From the NCBI GenBank assembly GCA_029567025.1, contig JAKQLT010000202.1, forward strand, positions 1 to 5,585: a stretch of DNA of 5,585 nt, in the 5' to 3' direction. Positions within the stretch are counted from its first letter, which is position 1. Every line of letters starts with the position of its first letter. Source of the DNA: Candidatus Omnitrophota bacterium. Lineage in GTDB: Bacteria; Omnitrophota; Gorgyraeia; Zapsychrales; Zapsychraceae. A model generated the notes under the pieces. That model was not told where the DNA came from, did not search any database, and was given only the letters and a program-made list of their open reading frames with translations. A program made the position numbers and the translations under genes. Below are positions 1-5,585 of this stretch, in pieces.

Positions 1-1885
1 AAATATATTGTTGATCATTTAAAAGATCGTGAACTTGATAAGGTTTATGCTTATCTAATCCCAATTCATCAGCAGGAATTCTGAGCCAACCGGACTGCGT
101 ATGATACGGGTCTAAATTAACAACCACCAAGACAATATTTGAATAATCCGCGGTAGCTTTGTAATAGGCTAAAAGCTGGTCATTATCGATAGAACAAAAA
201 CGGATATTTCTTGTCATCTGAAGCGCCGGATTTTCTTTTCTCATTTTATTCAATCGGGCTAAAACCTCTTTAATATTTCCCTCTTTATTCCAATCCCATT
301 TTTTGATCTCATATTTTTCAGAATCCGAATATTCCTCTTTTCCAGGCAAAGGTTGCGCCACGCATAATTCATACGCTGGCCCATAAATCCCAAAATTCGA
401 CGACAAGGTCGCGGCCAACACAGCGCGATAAATAAATGCGGGCCGTCCGCCTTGCTGTAAATGTCCGGCTAAAATATCCGGCGTATTCGGCCAAAAATTC
501 GGACGAAAATATTCGGCGACTTCACTTTGCGTTAATTCGGTCAAATAATCCATAAATTCATGTTTCGTATTACGCCATGTAAAATACGTGTAGGATTGCG
601 TAAAACCGCCTTTCGCCAAACGATACATCACATACGGACGTGTGAAGGCCTCCGCTAAAAAAACCGTATCAGGAAATTCTTTTTTAACCTCACGAATAAG
701 CCAATCCCAAAAAACAAATGGTTTGGTGTGCGGATTATCAACTCGAAAAATACGAACACCCTGCTTCGTCCAAAAAAGAAAAATACTTTTTAATTCTTCC
801 CAAAGATTTTTAGCGTCTTCTGTATCAAAATTTAACGGCAAGACATCCTCATATTTTTTCGGCGGATTTTCCGCGTATTGAATACTTCCGTCGGGACGCC
901 ACTTAAACCAACTCGGATGTTCTTTCACATACGGATGATCCGGCGAACATTGAAAAGCAATATCCAAAGCAACGGACAATTGATATTCTTTTGCCTTTTT
1001 TAAAAAATGTTGAAAATCTTCCATTGTCCCTAATTGCGGATGAATGGCCTTATGGCCGCCTTGGGATGATCCAATCGCCCAGGGAGAACCAGGGTCATCG
1101 GCTTCACATTTCGTCGCATTATTTTTTCCTTTACGATGGGTTGTTCCAATCGGATGAATCGGCGGCAGATAAATAACATTAAATCCCATACGAGCGATTT
1201 CCGGGAACAACCGTTCACAATCTTTAAAAGTACCATGTTTTCCCGCAACCGAACTCCACGATCGAGGGAAAAATTCATACCAACTGCTCAATAAAGAAAT
1301 CTTAGGATCAACAACAACGTTTAAAGCAGGTTCCCGCATAGAACTTTTTTCCTCATTAAGATACGTGTCCATTAACGTAAATAGTTCTGGGCTTAAGGCT
1401 AAAGAAATTGCGGCATCCAATGATGTGGGTTTTATTAACTGTTTCGCCCATTTCTTGAGCTGTTGCGCCTGCGCCTCACTACAGCGTTTGGCTGTTTCTT
1501 CAATAATCTGAGCCCCTATCTGCAAGTCAACTGCAATATTTTGTTTTGCATCGATCCTTTTTTGTAAATCATGCGTCCAGGTGCGAAACTCATGAATATA
1601 CCCTTTAACGGTATAAATATAATTTTTTTCTTCTTCAATAGCGAAAGACCCTATCCATTGATCATTGCCTAAAAATGTCATGCGGACTTCCTTCCAATTC
1701 TTCTCGCTATCTGTCCGATACAATAAAGACGCGCAAACTTCATCATGTCCGTCGGCAAAAATACACGCGCGCACAACCACCTTTTCGCCTACAACGCGCT
1801 TAATAGGAAAAATGCCGCCATCAATACACGGAGAAATTTTATCAATAACAATACGTTGTCTATAAAAAGAATTTTTTTCTGACAT
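1..1885 (-). CDS. glgE: GlgE, alpha-1,4-glucan:maltose-1-phosphate maltosyltransferase (3' end off window)
   Basis: This cytoplasmic GH13 enzyme transfers the maltosyl unit of alpha-maltose-1-phosphate to the non-reducing end of an alpha-1,4-glucan, releasing phosphate. The frame was read codon by codon: 628 residues without a stop up to the left edge. The family is usually about 650-700 long, so only a short C-terminal piece is missing. Visible GlgE hallmarks are ISPCIDGG near residue 17, WYEFFPRS at 202, YLPPIHPIG followed by RKGKNN near 240, GGHKAIHP, FQCSPDHPYVKEHP, and QYAENPPKKYED. Catalytic residues by family analogy are nucleophile D383 in FRVDNPHTKP, acid/base E412 in LAEAFTRP, and D470 in FWPNTPDIL. 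The ATG at 1885 gives the expected family N-terminus and has AGAAAGG ten bases upstream. The gene is divergent from the GT4 gene at 2068, which may supply its substrate. No key residue is missing. A plain GH13 amylase is unlikely given the GlgE-specific motifs. Confidence 0.96.
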   Translation of the reverse strand, partial: MSEKNSFYRQRIVIDKISPCIDGGIFPIKRVVGEKVVVRACIFADGHDEVCASLLYRTDSEKNWKEVRMTFLGNDQWIGSFAIEEEKNYIYTVKGYIHEFRTWTHDLQKRIDAKQNIAVDLQIGAQIIEETAKRCSEAQAQQLKKWAKQLIKPTSLDAAISLALSPELFTLMDTYLNEEKSSMREPALNVVVDPKISLLSSWYEFFPRSWSSVAGKHGTFKDCERLFPEIARMGFNVIYLPPIHPIGTTHRKGKNNATKCEADDPGSPWAIGSSQGGHKAIHPQLGTMEDFQHFLKKAKEYQLSVALDIAFQCSPDHPYVKEHPSWFKWRPDGSIQYAENPPKKYEDVLPLNFDTEDAKNLWEELKSIFLFWTKQGVRIFRVDNPHTKPFVFWDWLIREVKKEFPDTVFLAEAFTRPYVMYRLAKGGFTQSYTYFTWRNTKHEFMDYLTELTQSEVAEYFRPNFWPNTPDILAGHLQQGGRPAFIYRAVLAATLSSNFGIYGPAYELCVAQPLPGKEEYSDSEKYEIKKWDWNKEGNIKEVLARLNKMRKENPALQMTRNIRFCSIDNDQLLAYYKATADYSNIVLVVVNLDPYHTQSGWLRIPADELGLDKHKPYQVHDLLNDQQYI

Positions 1886-1895
1886 AAAAATAAAA

Positions 1896-1952
1896 CCTTT
1901 CTGATTATGGTATTGTTTCATATTATCATACACCGAGAGTAGTGACAAACAA
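1896..1952 (-). promoter_or_regulatory. Putative glgE promoter and ribosome binding site
   Basis: Read on the minus strand, overlapping -10 candidates TATGAT (1930-1925) and GATAAT (1927-1922) each match the sigma-70 consensus at five of six positions. TTGTTT (1952-1947) lies 16 bases upstream of TATGAT. TTGTCA (1948-1943) is a better -35 match but is only 15 bases from GATAAT. AGAAAGG (1902-1896) is a plausible Shine-Dalgarno site ten bases before the glgE ATG. The implied leader is about 30 bases. The exact -35 is uncertain. Confidence 0.5.
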
Positions 1953-2030
1953 AAAGACGAGAAGAAATTTCCATAAAATATTGTAACTTAAAAACAGTTT
2001 CGCATTAAAACAAAACTTATTTTTTTCTGT

Positions 2031-2059
2031 CTTTATTTTTTCATTTTTTGTCTTATAAT
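2031..2059 (+). promoter_or_regulatory. Putative promoter of the GT4 gene, giving a leaderless or near-leaderless mRNA
   Basis: A perfect TATAAT at 2054-2059 ends eight bases before the ATG at 2068. A start site about seven bases after the -10 would fall at or within a few bases of the ATG. The bases between (ACACCATT) contain no Shine-Dalgarno sequence. The -35 region is only T-rich, with CTTTAT at 2031-2036 the hexamer at 17-base spacing, so the promoter call rests on the -10. The gap from 1886 to 2067 is shared with the divergent glgE promoter. Confidence 0.55.
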
Positions 2060-2067
2060 ACACCATT

Positions 2068-3273
2068 ATGAAATTACTTCTTCTCACAAACGAATATCCT
2101 CCCTATATTTACGGCGGGGCTGGCGTCCATGTCGATAATATCAGCCAAGAACTTTCCCGATTATGCGAGGTGGAAGTGCGCTGTTTCGGCGATCAAAAAA
2201 TAGAAAAACCGCGATTAACAGTAAAAGGATACGAAAATCCTATTTCTCATTATTCGCTTCCGAAATGTCAGCATCGTGTTTTTGACGCGCTCGAGCGCTC
2301 GATTCATTTTAACACCGATAGAATTAACGCAGATTTAGTTCATGTCCATACGTGGTATACCCATTGGGGCGGCATTTTAGCTAAAATCAATTACGGTATT
2401 CCGCTCGTTGTCACGGTCCATTCATTAGAACCTTTACGTCCATGGAAACGTGAACAGCTCGGGGCTGGATATGATTTTAGCACGTGGGTTGAAAAAACCG
2501 CGCTTGAAATGGCAGATGCCGTCATCGCGGTATCGCAAGAAACGAAAGAAGATATTTTACGTATTTTTCGTTTATCCGAAAAAAAAGTCCACGTTATTCC
2601 TAATGGCATTGATCCTGATATTTATAAACCAACCAACAATCCGGACATTATTCGACGTTTTAATATCAACCCCGAAAAACCTTTTGTCCTTTTTATGGGA
2701 CGCATCACGCGCCAAAAAGGATTGGTCCATTTAGTAGACGCGATACCTTTTTTGGATAAAAATTTACAAGTTGTTTTATGCGCTGGCGCGCCCGATACAA
2801 AAGAAATCGCTCAAGAAATCGCCGCGCATATTAAAAAAGCTAAAAAATCTCATCCTTCTATTATCTGGATCAAAGGTATGCTTTCTGACAAAGAAAAAGT
2901 CGCTCTTTATTCACACGCCACAGTGTTTTGCTGTCCATCCGTTTATGAACCTTTTGGGATTATTAATATTGAAGCTATGGCTTGCCAAACGCCGGTGGTG
3001 GCATCTTGTGTGGGAGGAATCAAAGAAGTGGTCAAGCATCATGAAACAGGCTTTCTTATTCCTGTTAAAATAAAAAATGCGCAATCGTTATTTGCGCCGG
3101 AACATCCCAAACATTTTTCGCAAAATCTCGCACGAAAAATCAATGAACTGATAACCAATGAACCCTTAAGAAAACGGATGGGAAAAGCCGGACGCCGCCG
3201 CGTGCTTCAGCAATTCACCTGGAAAACCATCGCCGAAAAAACATTTAAACTCTACCAAAAACTGCTGAAATAA
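2068..3273 (+). CDS. glgM: GT4 glycosyltransferase of actinobacterial GlgA/GlgM type, probable maltose-1-phosphate synthase
   Basis: Complete 401-residue GT-B fold enzyme. The N-terminal Rossmann domain starts with LLLTNEYPP and has the glycine-rich acceptor/donor loop YGGAGVHV (15-22). VHVHTWYTHWGG lies at 91-102, and the active-site histidine is probably H118 in VTVHSLEPLRPWK. The C-terminal domain has the phosphate-binding GRITRQKG (R212, K217) and the retaining GT4 E-x7-E motif, E294 to E302, in EPFGIINIE. These features match the group once called Corynebacterium-type glycogen synthase. Its mycobacterial member Rv1212c, of similar length, was reassigned as GlgM, which makes alpha-maltose-1-phosphate from ADP-glucose and glucose-1-phosphate. 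The divergent GlgE would use that product, which favours GlgM over a classical glucan-elongating synthase. The start is fixed by the first beta strand, since no room or other Met exists upstream or nearby downstream. Family assignment is firm; the exact reaction is inferred. Confidence 0.9.
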   Translation: MKLLLLTNEYPPYIYGGAGVHVDNISQELSRLCEVEVRCFGDQKIEKPRLTVKGYENPISHYSLPKCQHRVFDALERSIHFNTDRINADLVHVHTWYTHWGGILAKINYGIPLVVTVHSLEPLRPWKREQLGAGYDFSTWVEKTALEMADAVIAVSQETKEDILRIFRLSEKKVHVIPNGIDPDIYKPTNNPDIIRRFNINPEKPFVLFMGRITRQKGLVHLVDAIPFLDKNLQVVLCAGAPDTKEIAQEIAAHIKKAKKSHPSIIWIKGMLSDKEKVALYSHATVFCCPSVYEPFGIINIEAMACQTPVVASCVGGIKEVVKHHETGFLIPVKIKNAQSLFAPEHPKHFSQNLARKINELITNEPLRKRMGKAGRRRVLQQFTWKTIAEKTFKLYQKLLK

Positions 3274-3300
3274 AACGAGAACTCATCAAATCTTTACAAC

Positions 3301-3319
3301 TTTGGCCAAACCCTAAGGG
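3301..3319. repeat. Two abutting short palindromes
   Basis: TTTGGCCAAA (3301-3310) is a perfect 10-bp palindrome. It is followed directly by CCCTAAGGG (3311-3319), a 4-bp inverted repeat around a central A. They begin 28 bases after the GT4 stop codon. Neither is followed by a run of T, so an intrinsic terminator is not supported. They may be chance or a protein-binding site. Confidence 0.4.
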
Positions 3320-3413
3320 CAACTCCGACTCAAATCTGCGCGCATCCAGTATAATTTCCACACGTTGCTACTTTTAACGTATGTCAATTTACATGCTTTA
3401 TCTAAATACTCAC

Positions 3414-3480
3414 TGCCGTCGAAAAATCTATTGCGTTTATGGCAGATTACGTAGCTTTTCTTTAATAATCTGCAACGGCA
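3414..3480. repeat. Nested inverted repeat, possible cruciform or RNA hairpin
   Basis: The inner arms GCAGATTA (3442-3449) and TAATCTGC (3466-3473) pair perfectly over 8 bp around a 16-base loop. Outer arms TGCCGT (3414-3419) and ACGGCA (3475-3480) add 6 bp, with one base between inner and outer arms on the right and 22 on the left. A smaller inverted repeat, GAAGC/GCTTC, follows at 3494-3509. The position between convergent genes would suit a transcription end point, but no T-tract follows on either strand. Function is not established. Confidence 0.45.
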
Positions 3481-3614
3481 ATTTCTCATGGCCGAAGCGA
3501 TCCAGCTTCAAAAGAATATGAAACATGATTTTGTCTTGAGGCATGAAGAGGATTCCAACCTTCTATTTCTTGAGATATTAAAAAGATTTAAAATATACCC
3601 GAAATCCAATTCAA

Positions 3615-3839
3615 CTAATTTTTGTTAATTCTACGAACATATTCTGATTTTGTTTTTTCATAAATACTGCGGAGCGCTCTTTTTCTACGACAAGCTCTGG
3701 CCATTCTCGAATAATCATCAAGGATTAACTGCAAAGCAAACAACAATTCTCTTGTCGCGATATTTCTTTTGTTCTTAAAATCACATCTGCGTTGCGTCGT
3801 TTCGCGACAAACAAAATCCCATTCTCTAGTTAAAATCAT
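3615..3839 (-). CDS. Small basic hypothetical protein at the end of the restriction operon
   Basis: Unrecognised 74-residue protein beginning MILTREWDFVC. It is rich in Arg and Lys, with a likely amphipathic helix around ELLFALQLILDDYSRMARA and a very basic stretch after it (CRRKRALRSIYEKTK). It has three cysteines with no obvious zinc-finger spacing, and no signal peptide or membrane segment. I chose the ATG at 3839: it lies seven bases after the endonuclease stop and has AGG ten bases, and GAAAG three bases, upstream. An in-frame ATG at 3878 would add 13 residues and overlap the endonuclease by 32 bases; those residues merely use another frame of its coding end. Same-strand close spacing suggests co-transcription with the restriction genes. 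Charge would allow nucleic-acid binding, but no function can be named. It could be a spurious frame. Confidence 0.5.
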   Translation of the reverse strand: MILTREWDFVCRETTQRRCDFKNKRNIATRELLFALQLILDDYSRMARACRRKRALRSIYEKTKSEYVRRINKN

Positions 3840-3846
3840 ATGCTTT

Positions 3847-4626
3847 CTACCTATTAAATTTTCTGAAATATTCATCAATTTCTAATCTCAATTCTATCCC
3901 AACCTTCTCGAAACAATCTAATAAATCACTGTAAGATCCTTTTCCTCCCAAGAAATCCCAGAACTCCTCAGCAACTTTCAATTCATTGTTTAAATCTAAC
4001 ATCCCACGCATCGTCCAGCGCATATACGGTTTTGGATCATAAGGATTATATGGTATCGCAACAATGGTATTAATTTTCGCTTTTGGTTCAGAATACAAAA
4101 TGGCAGCTGTCCATTCTAATAATGTTCTTTTAAAACCCTTAAATTCTCCCACATTTGGTTTTGCGCTCTTAAGATCAAAAAGAAAGAATTCACCTTCCTT
4201 ATTTCTAAGGAAAATATCAACTTTAGTAAGTTTTACCTTTCTTACTTTCCCTTTTTGACAAACTTTTCTTATTATTTCAATTTCTCTTGGCTTATTTGGC
4301 GTAGCCTCAGCGGTCATCAAACTGTCCATTATCTTTTGAATCTCAAATTGGGCGCCTTCAGAAATTGAATCCCCAGCTATTGCTTGCGCCTTTGCTATCT
4401 GATATTTATTCTTAACTAAAACAAGCGCGACAGGCTCAAAAATACTAGTTCCAAAATTAGTATTTAACGAATGAATAAAAGAAAACAACGCCAACCTATC
4501 CTTTCCTAAAAGTCTTGTATGAAACGGCATAGCGGCTGGCTCAGGATTATAATTCTGAAACTTATTCCTAAGACTCTTCTTTAATACGTCTTGTATTTCT
4601 GTCTTTTGATTGAAGGATAGCGACAT
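3847..4626 (-). CDS. Type II restriction endonuclease, TdeIII/MjaII family
   Basis: Complete 259-residue protein, recognised from conserved blocks PFHTRLLGKDRLALFSF (34-50) and NTNFGTSIFEPVA (55-67), and from a PD-(D/E)xK-type core. In the core, D137 in KVDIFL and D151-L-K153 in FFLFDLKSAKPN supply the metal-binding and catalytic residues. E95 in the preceding helix may be an extra acidic ligand. Family members cut double-stranded DNA at GGNCC; specificity here is inferred from the family, not read from the sequence. The ATG overlaps the methyltransferase stop by one base and has AGGGAG seven bases upstream inside that gene, so translation is probably coupled. Modification comes before restriction in the operon, which would let protective methylation appear first. 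No frameshift or missing catalytic residue is seen, so the enzyme is likely active. Confidence 0.9.
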   Translation of the reverse strand: MSLSFNQKTEIQDVLKKSLRNKFQNYNPEPAAMPFHTRLLGKDRLALFSFIHSLNTNFGTSIFEPVALVLVKNKYQIAKAQAIAGDSISEGAQFEIQKIMDSLMTAEATPNKPREIEIIRKVCQKGKVRKVKLTKVDIFLRNKEGEFFLFDLKSAKPNVGEFKGFKRTLLEWTAAILYSEPKAKINTIVAIPYNPYDPKPYMRWTMRGMLDLNNELKVAEEFWDFLGGKGSYSDLLDCFEKVGIELRLEIDEYFRKFNR

Positions 4627-5585
4627 TATTCATCTCCCTTTTCTTTTAAATGAAAAATTATTTCTGAATATGCGCCTTTTTCTTTTTCTGTTCTGTTTAA
4701 AACCGGACGTTTGAATTGATTAATAATCTTCATGCCGGCCTTTTTAGCAATATCAGGATATAAATTATATTTATCATTAGCGACGAGAAGAATATTATAT
4801 CCTTTAATTAGATATTTTTTGCAATTATTTAGAACACTGGCAATTCCATCTACATAAGACAAACGCGCTTCTCTGCCAGAGCCTTTACATAAAGGCCCAA
4901 TTTCTAATTCATCTTTTCTTTGAAACCCAAAAAGATCATACGCATAAGCATGTTGCTCATGATAGTCAATAAGACCAACGTACGGCGGGCTTGAAAAAAT
5001 CCCTGAAACTTTTTTATTTCTTACCTGTTTAGCAAAACATGGTTTATATTTCTCTAAGGCTTGAACAACGTCAATTGTCCTTGAATCCCCGGTTAAACAA
5101 ATTTGACTGGTTTCCGTTTTTAAATTATTAAATTCATTTAATCGGACGATTGTATCTTGACTATAACGCTGCCACCAATTTAATATTGAAAAAAGCGGCT
5201 TACAAATTTTGCCATGTTTTACACAATAATATGTCGTTGTTACAGGTTCTATTAAAGTGGCCAGATCTGAATGTGTTGTTGCTCGACAAGACCGTATCGT
5301 TCTACTTAAAATAACATTTATGACATTTCTAATTTTAATATCAGATATCTTCCGGGTAAGGTTAAACACAAAATCAATTTCTGATCGAACATGCTGCAAA
5401 TACCATTTATCCAAAAAGTCTTCATTCTTCTTCTGAAATAATTTAATATCATATTCCGAAATGAGTCTTTTATAGATCGGCAAGAATTCCTTCTCTTTTT
5501 CTTTTCCATATTGTTCTTCATTAATTTTTCCATTCTCTAATTTATATTTATATTCAGGAGAAGGAAAATATTTGTTATTAAAAAC
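4626..5585 (-). CDS. Type II DNA methyltransferase (probably N4-cytosine), 5' end off window
   Basis: Partner modification enzyme: it methylates the recognition site of the adjacent endonuclease using S-adenosylmethionine. The visible 319 codons are open to the right edge. A TTG at 5483 is an in-frame leucine, not a convincing start, because 34 further open codons precede it. Counting from the window edge, CRATTHSDLATL lies near 100-111, YYCVKHGKIC near 119-128, GDSR at 166-169, the catalytic motif IV SSPPY at 198-202 (4994-4980), and DYHEQHAYAYDLFGF just after. SPPY, rather than DPPY, is typical of N4-cytosine enzymes, and the family partner M.MjaII is described as m4C. No FxGxG SAM-binding motif is present here, so motif I should lie upstream off the window, with the region between probably holding the target-recognition part. 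The gene ends in TAATG, shared with the endonuclease start. Confidence 0.9.
   Translation of the reverse strand, partial: VFNNKYFPSPEYKYKLENGKINEEQYGKEKEKEFLPIYKRLISEYDIKLFQKKNEDFLDKWYLQHVRSEIDFVFNLTRKISDIKIRNVINVILSRTIRSCRATTHSDLATLIEPVTTTYYCVKHGKICKPLFSILNWWQRYSQDTIVRLNEFNNLKTETSQICLTGDSRTIDVVQALEKYKPCFAKQVRNKKVSGIFSSPPYVGLIDYHEQHAYAYDLFGFQRKDELEIGPLCKGSGREARLSYVDGIASVLNNCKKYLIKGYNILLVANDKYNLYPDIAKKAGMKIINQFKRPVLNRTEKEKGAYSEIIFHLKEKGDE
4634..4639 (-). promoter_or_regulatory. Ribosome binding site of the endonuclease, inside the methyltransferase gene
   Basis: AGGGAG on the minus strand lies within the codons for the methyltransferase tail (KGDE), seven bases before the endonuclease ATG. 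With the TAATG stop/start overlap it supports translational coupling of the two genes. It is the strongest Shine-Dalgarno match in the window. Confidence 0.7.

Larger units (their letters stand above)
3274..3614. other. 341-bp gap between convergent genes, no convincing gene
   Basis: This gap separates the end of the GT4 gene (plus strand) from the end of the restriction operon (minus strand). It contains two adjacent palindromes and a nested inverted repeat, listed separately, plus a lone TATAAT at 3350-3355 without a good -35. Two small plus-strand reading frames, 3381-3524 (47 codons) and 3488-3628 (46 codons), lack family support; together they weakly recall the two ends of a GIY-YIG nuclease. 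No hairpin followed by a U-tract is seen for either gene, and no tRNA or CRISPR repeat. Confidence 0.7.

Noticed and set aside
1030..1278. 82-codon minus-strand open frame.
   Set aside because: It is a shifted frame inside glgE, whose own frame is open and carries the conserved motifs here.
642..1865. Three plus-strand open frames (642-881, 991-1176, 1665-1865).
   Set aside because: All are antisense to glgE, without family resemblance or ribosome binding sites.
2391..3073. Open frames 2391-2609 (minus), 2450-2734 and 2771-3073 (plus).
   Set aside because: All lie inside the GT4 gene in other frames; their residues make no recognisable protein.
3318..3345. Stretch around CTCAAATCTGCGCGCATCCA resembling the T-arm and acceptor 3' end of a tRNA.
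   Set aside because: No matching 5' acceptor sequence (GGATGCGC-like) lies about 70 bases upstream, and the would-be T-stem does not pair.
3350..3355. TATAAT in the convergent gap as a promoter.
   Set aside because: No -35 at suitable spacing and no supported gene downstream on the plus strand.
3464..3473. Inverted repeat near 3442-3473 as an intrinsic terminator.
   Set aside because: The stem has few G-C pairs, the loop is long, and no run of T follows on either strand.
4064..4258. 64-codon plus-strand open frame.
   Set aside because: It is antisense to the catalytic core of the endonuclease, which is clearly coding.
5318..5533. 71-codon minus-strand open frame near the right edge.
   Set aside because: It overlaps the methyltransferase in another frame; the methyltransferase frame is open through the edge.

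Overview
The window is a moderately AT-rich piece of bacterial chromosome: bacterial -10 and Shine-Dalgarno-like signals, standard code, no introns. It has two unrelated parts. I cannot place the organism. A GlgE-type glucan pathway rules out little, and an uncultured-lineage bacterium is only a guess.

Left part (1-3273), alpha-glucan synthesis. A GlgE maltosyltransferase is on the minus strand (1-1885), cut by the left window edge and lacking perhaps the last 30-40 residues. It is divergent from a 401-residue GT4 glycosyltransferase (2068-3273, plus strand) of the actinobacterial GlgA/GlgM type. The 182-bp gap between them holds a promoter for each. If the GT4 enzyme is a GlgM, the two genes form a short route: GlgM joins ADP-glucose and glucose-1-phosphate into alpha-maltose-1-phosphate, and GlgE adds the maltosyl unit to a linear alpha-1,4-glucan. 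A perfect TATAAT lies only eight bases before the GT4 start codon, with no ribosome binding site between, so this mRNA looks leaderless or nearly so.

Middle (3274-3614). A 341-bp gap between converging genes has no convincing gene. It holds short palindromes, a nested inverted repeat, and a weak hint of a decayed GIY-YIG nuclease.

Right part (3615-5585, minus strand), a Type II restriction-modification operon. A DNA methyltransferase with an SSPPY motif runs off the right edge. It overlaps by one base the start of a 259-residue TdeIII/MjaII-family restriction endonuclease with a D-x13-DxK active site. Seven bases after the endonuclease comes an unrecognised 74-residue basic protein. The family suggests specificity for GGNCC with protection by methylation, but this is inferred.

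The layout reads as a metabolic locus next to a mobile defence cassette. I see no transposase, integrase, tRNA, rRNA or CRISPR array, and no clearly new system. The most unusual points are the compact glgE/glgM divergent unit with its leaderless signal, and the small third gene of the restriction operon.
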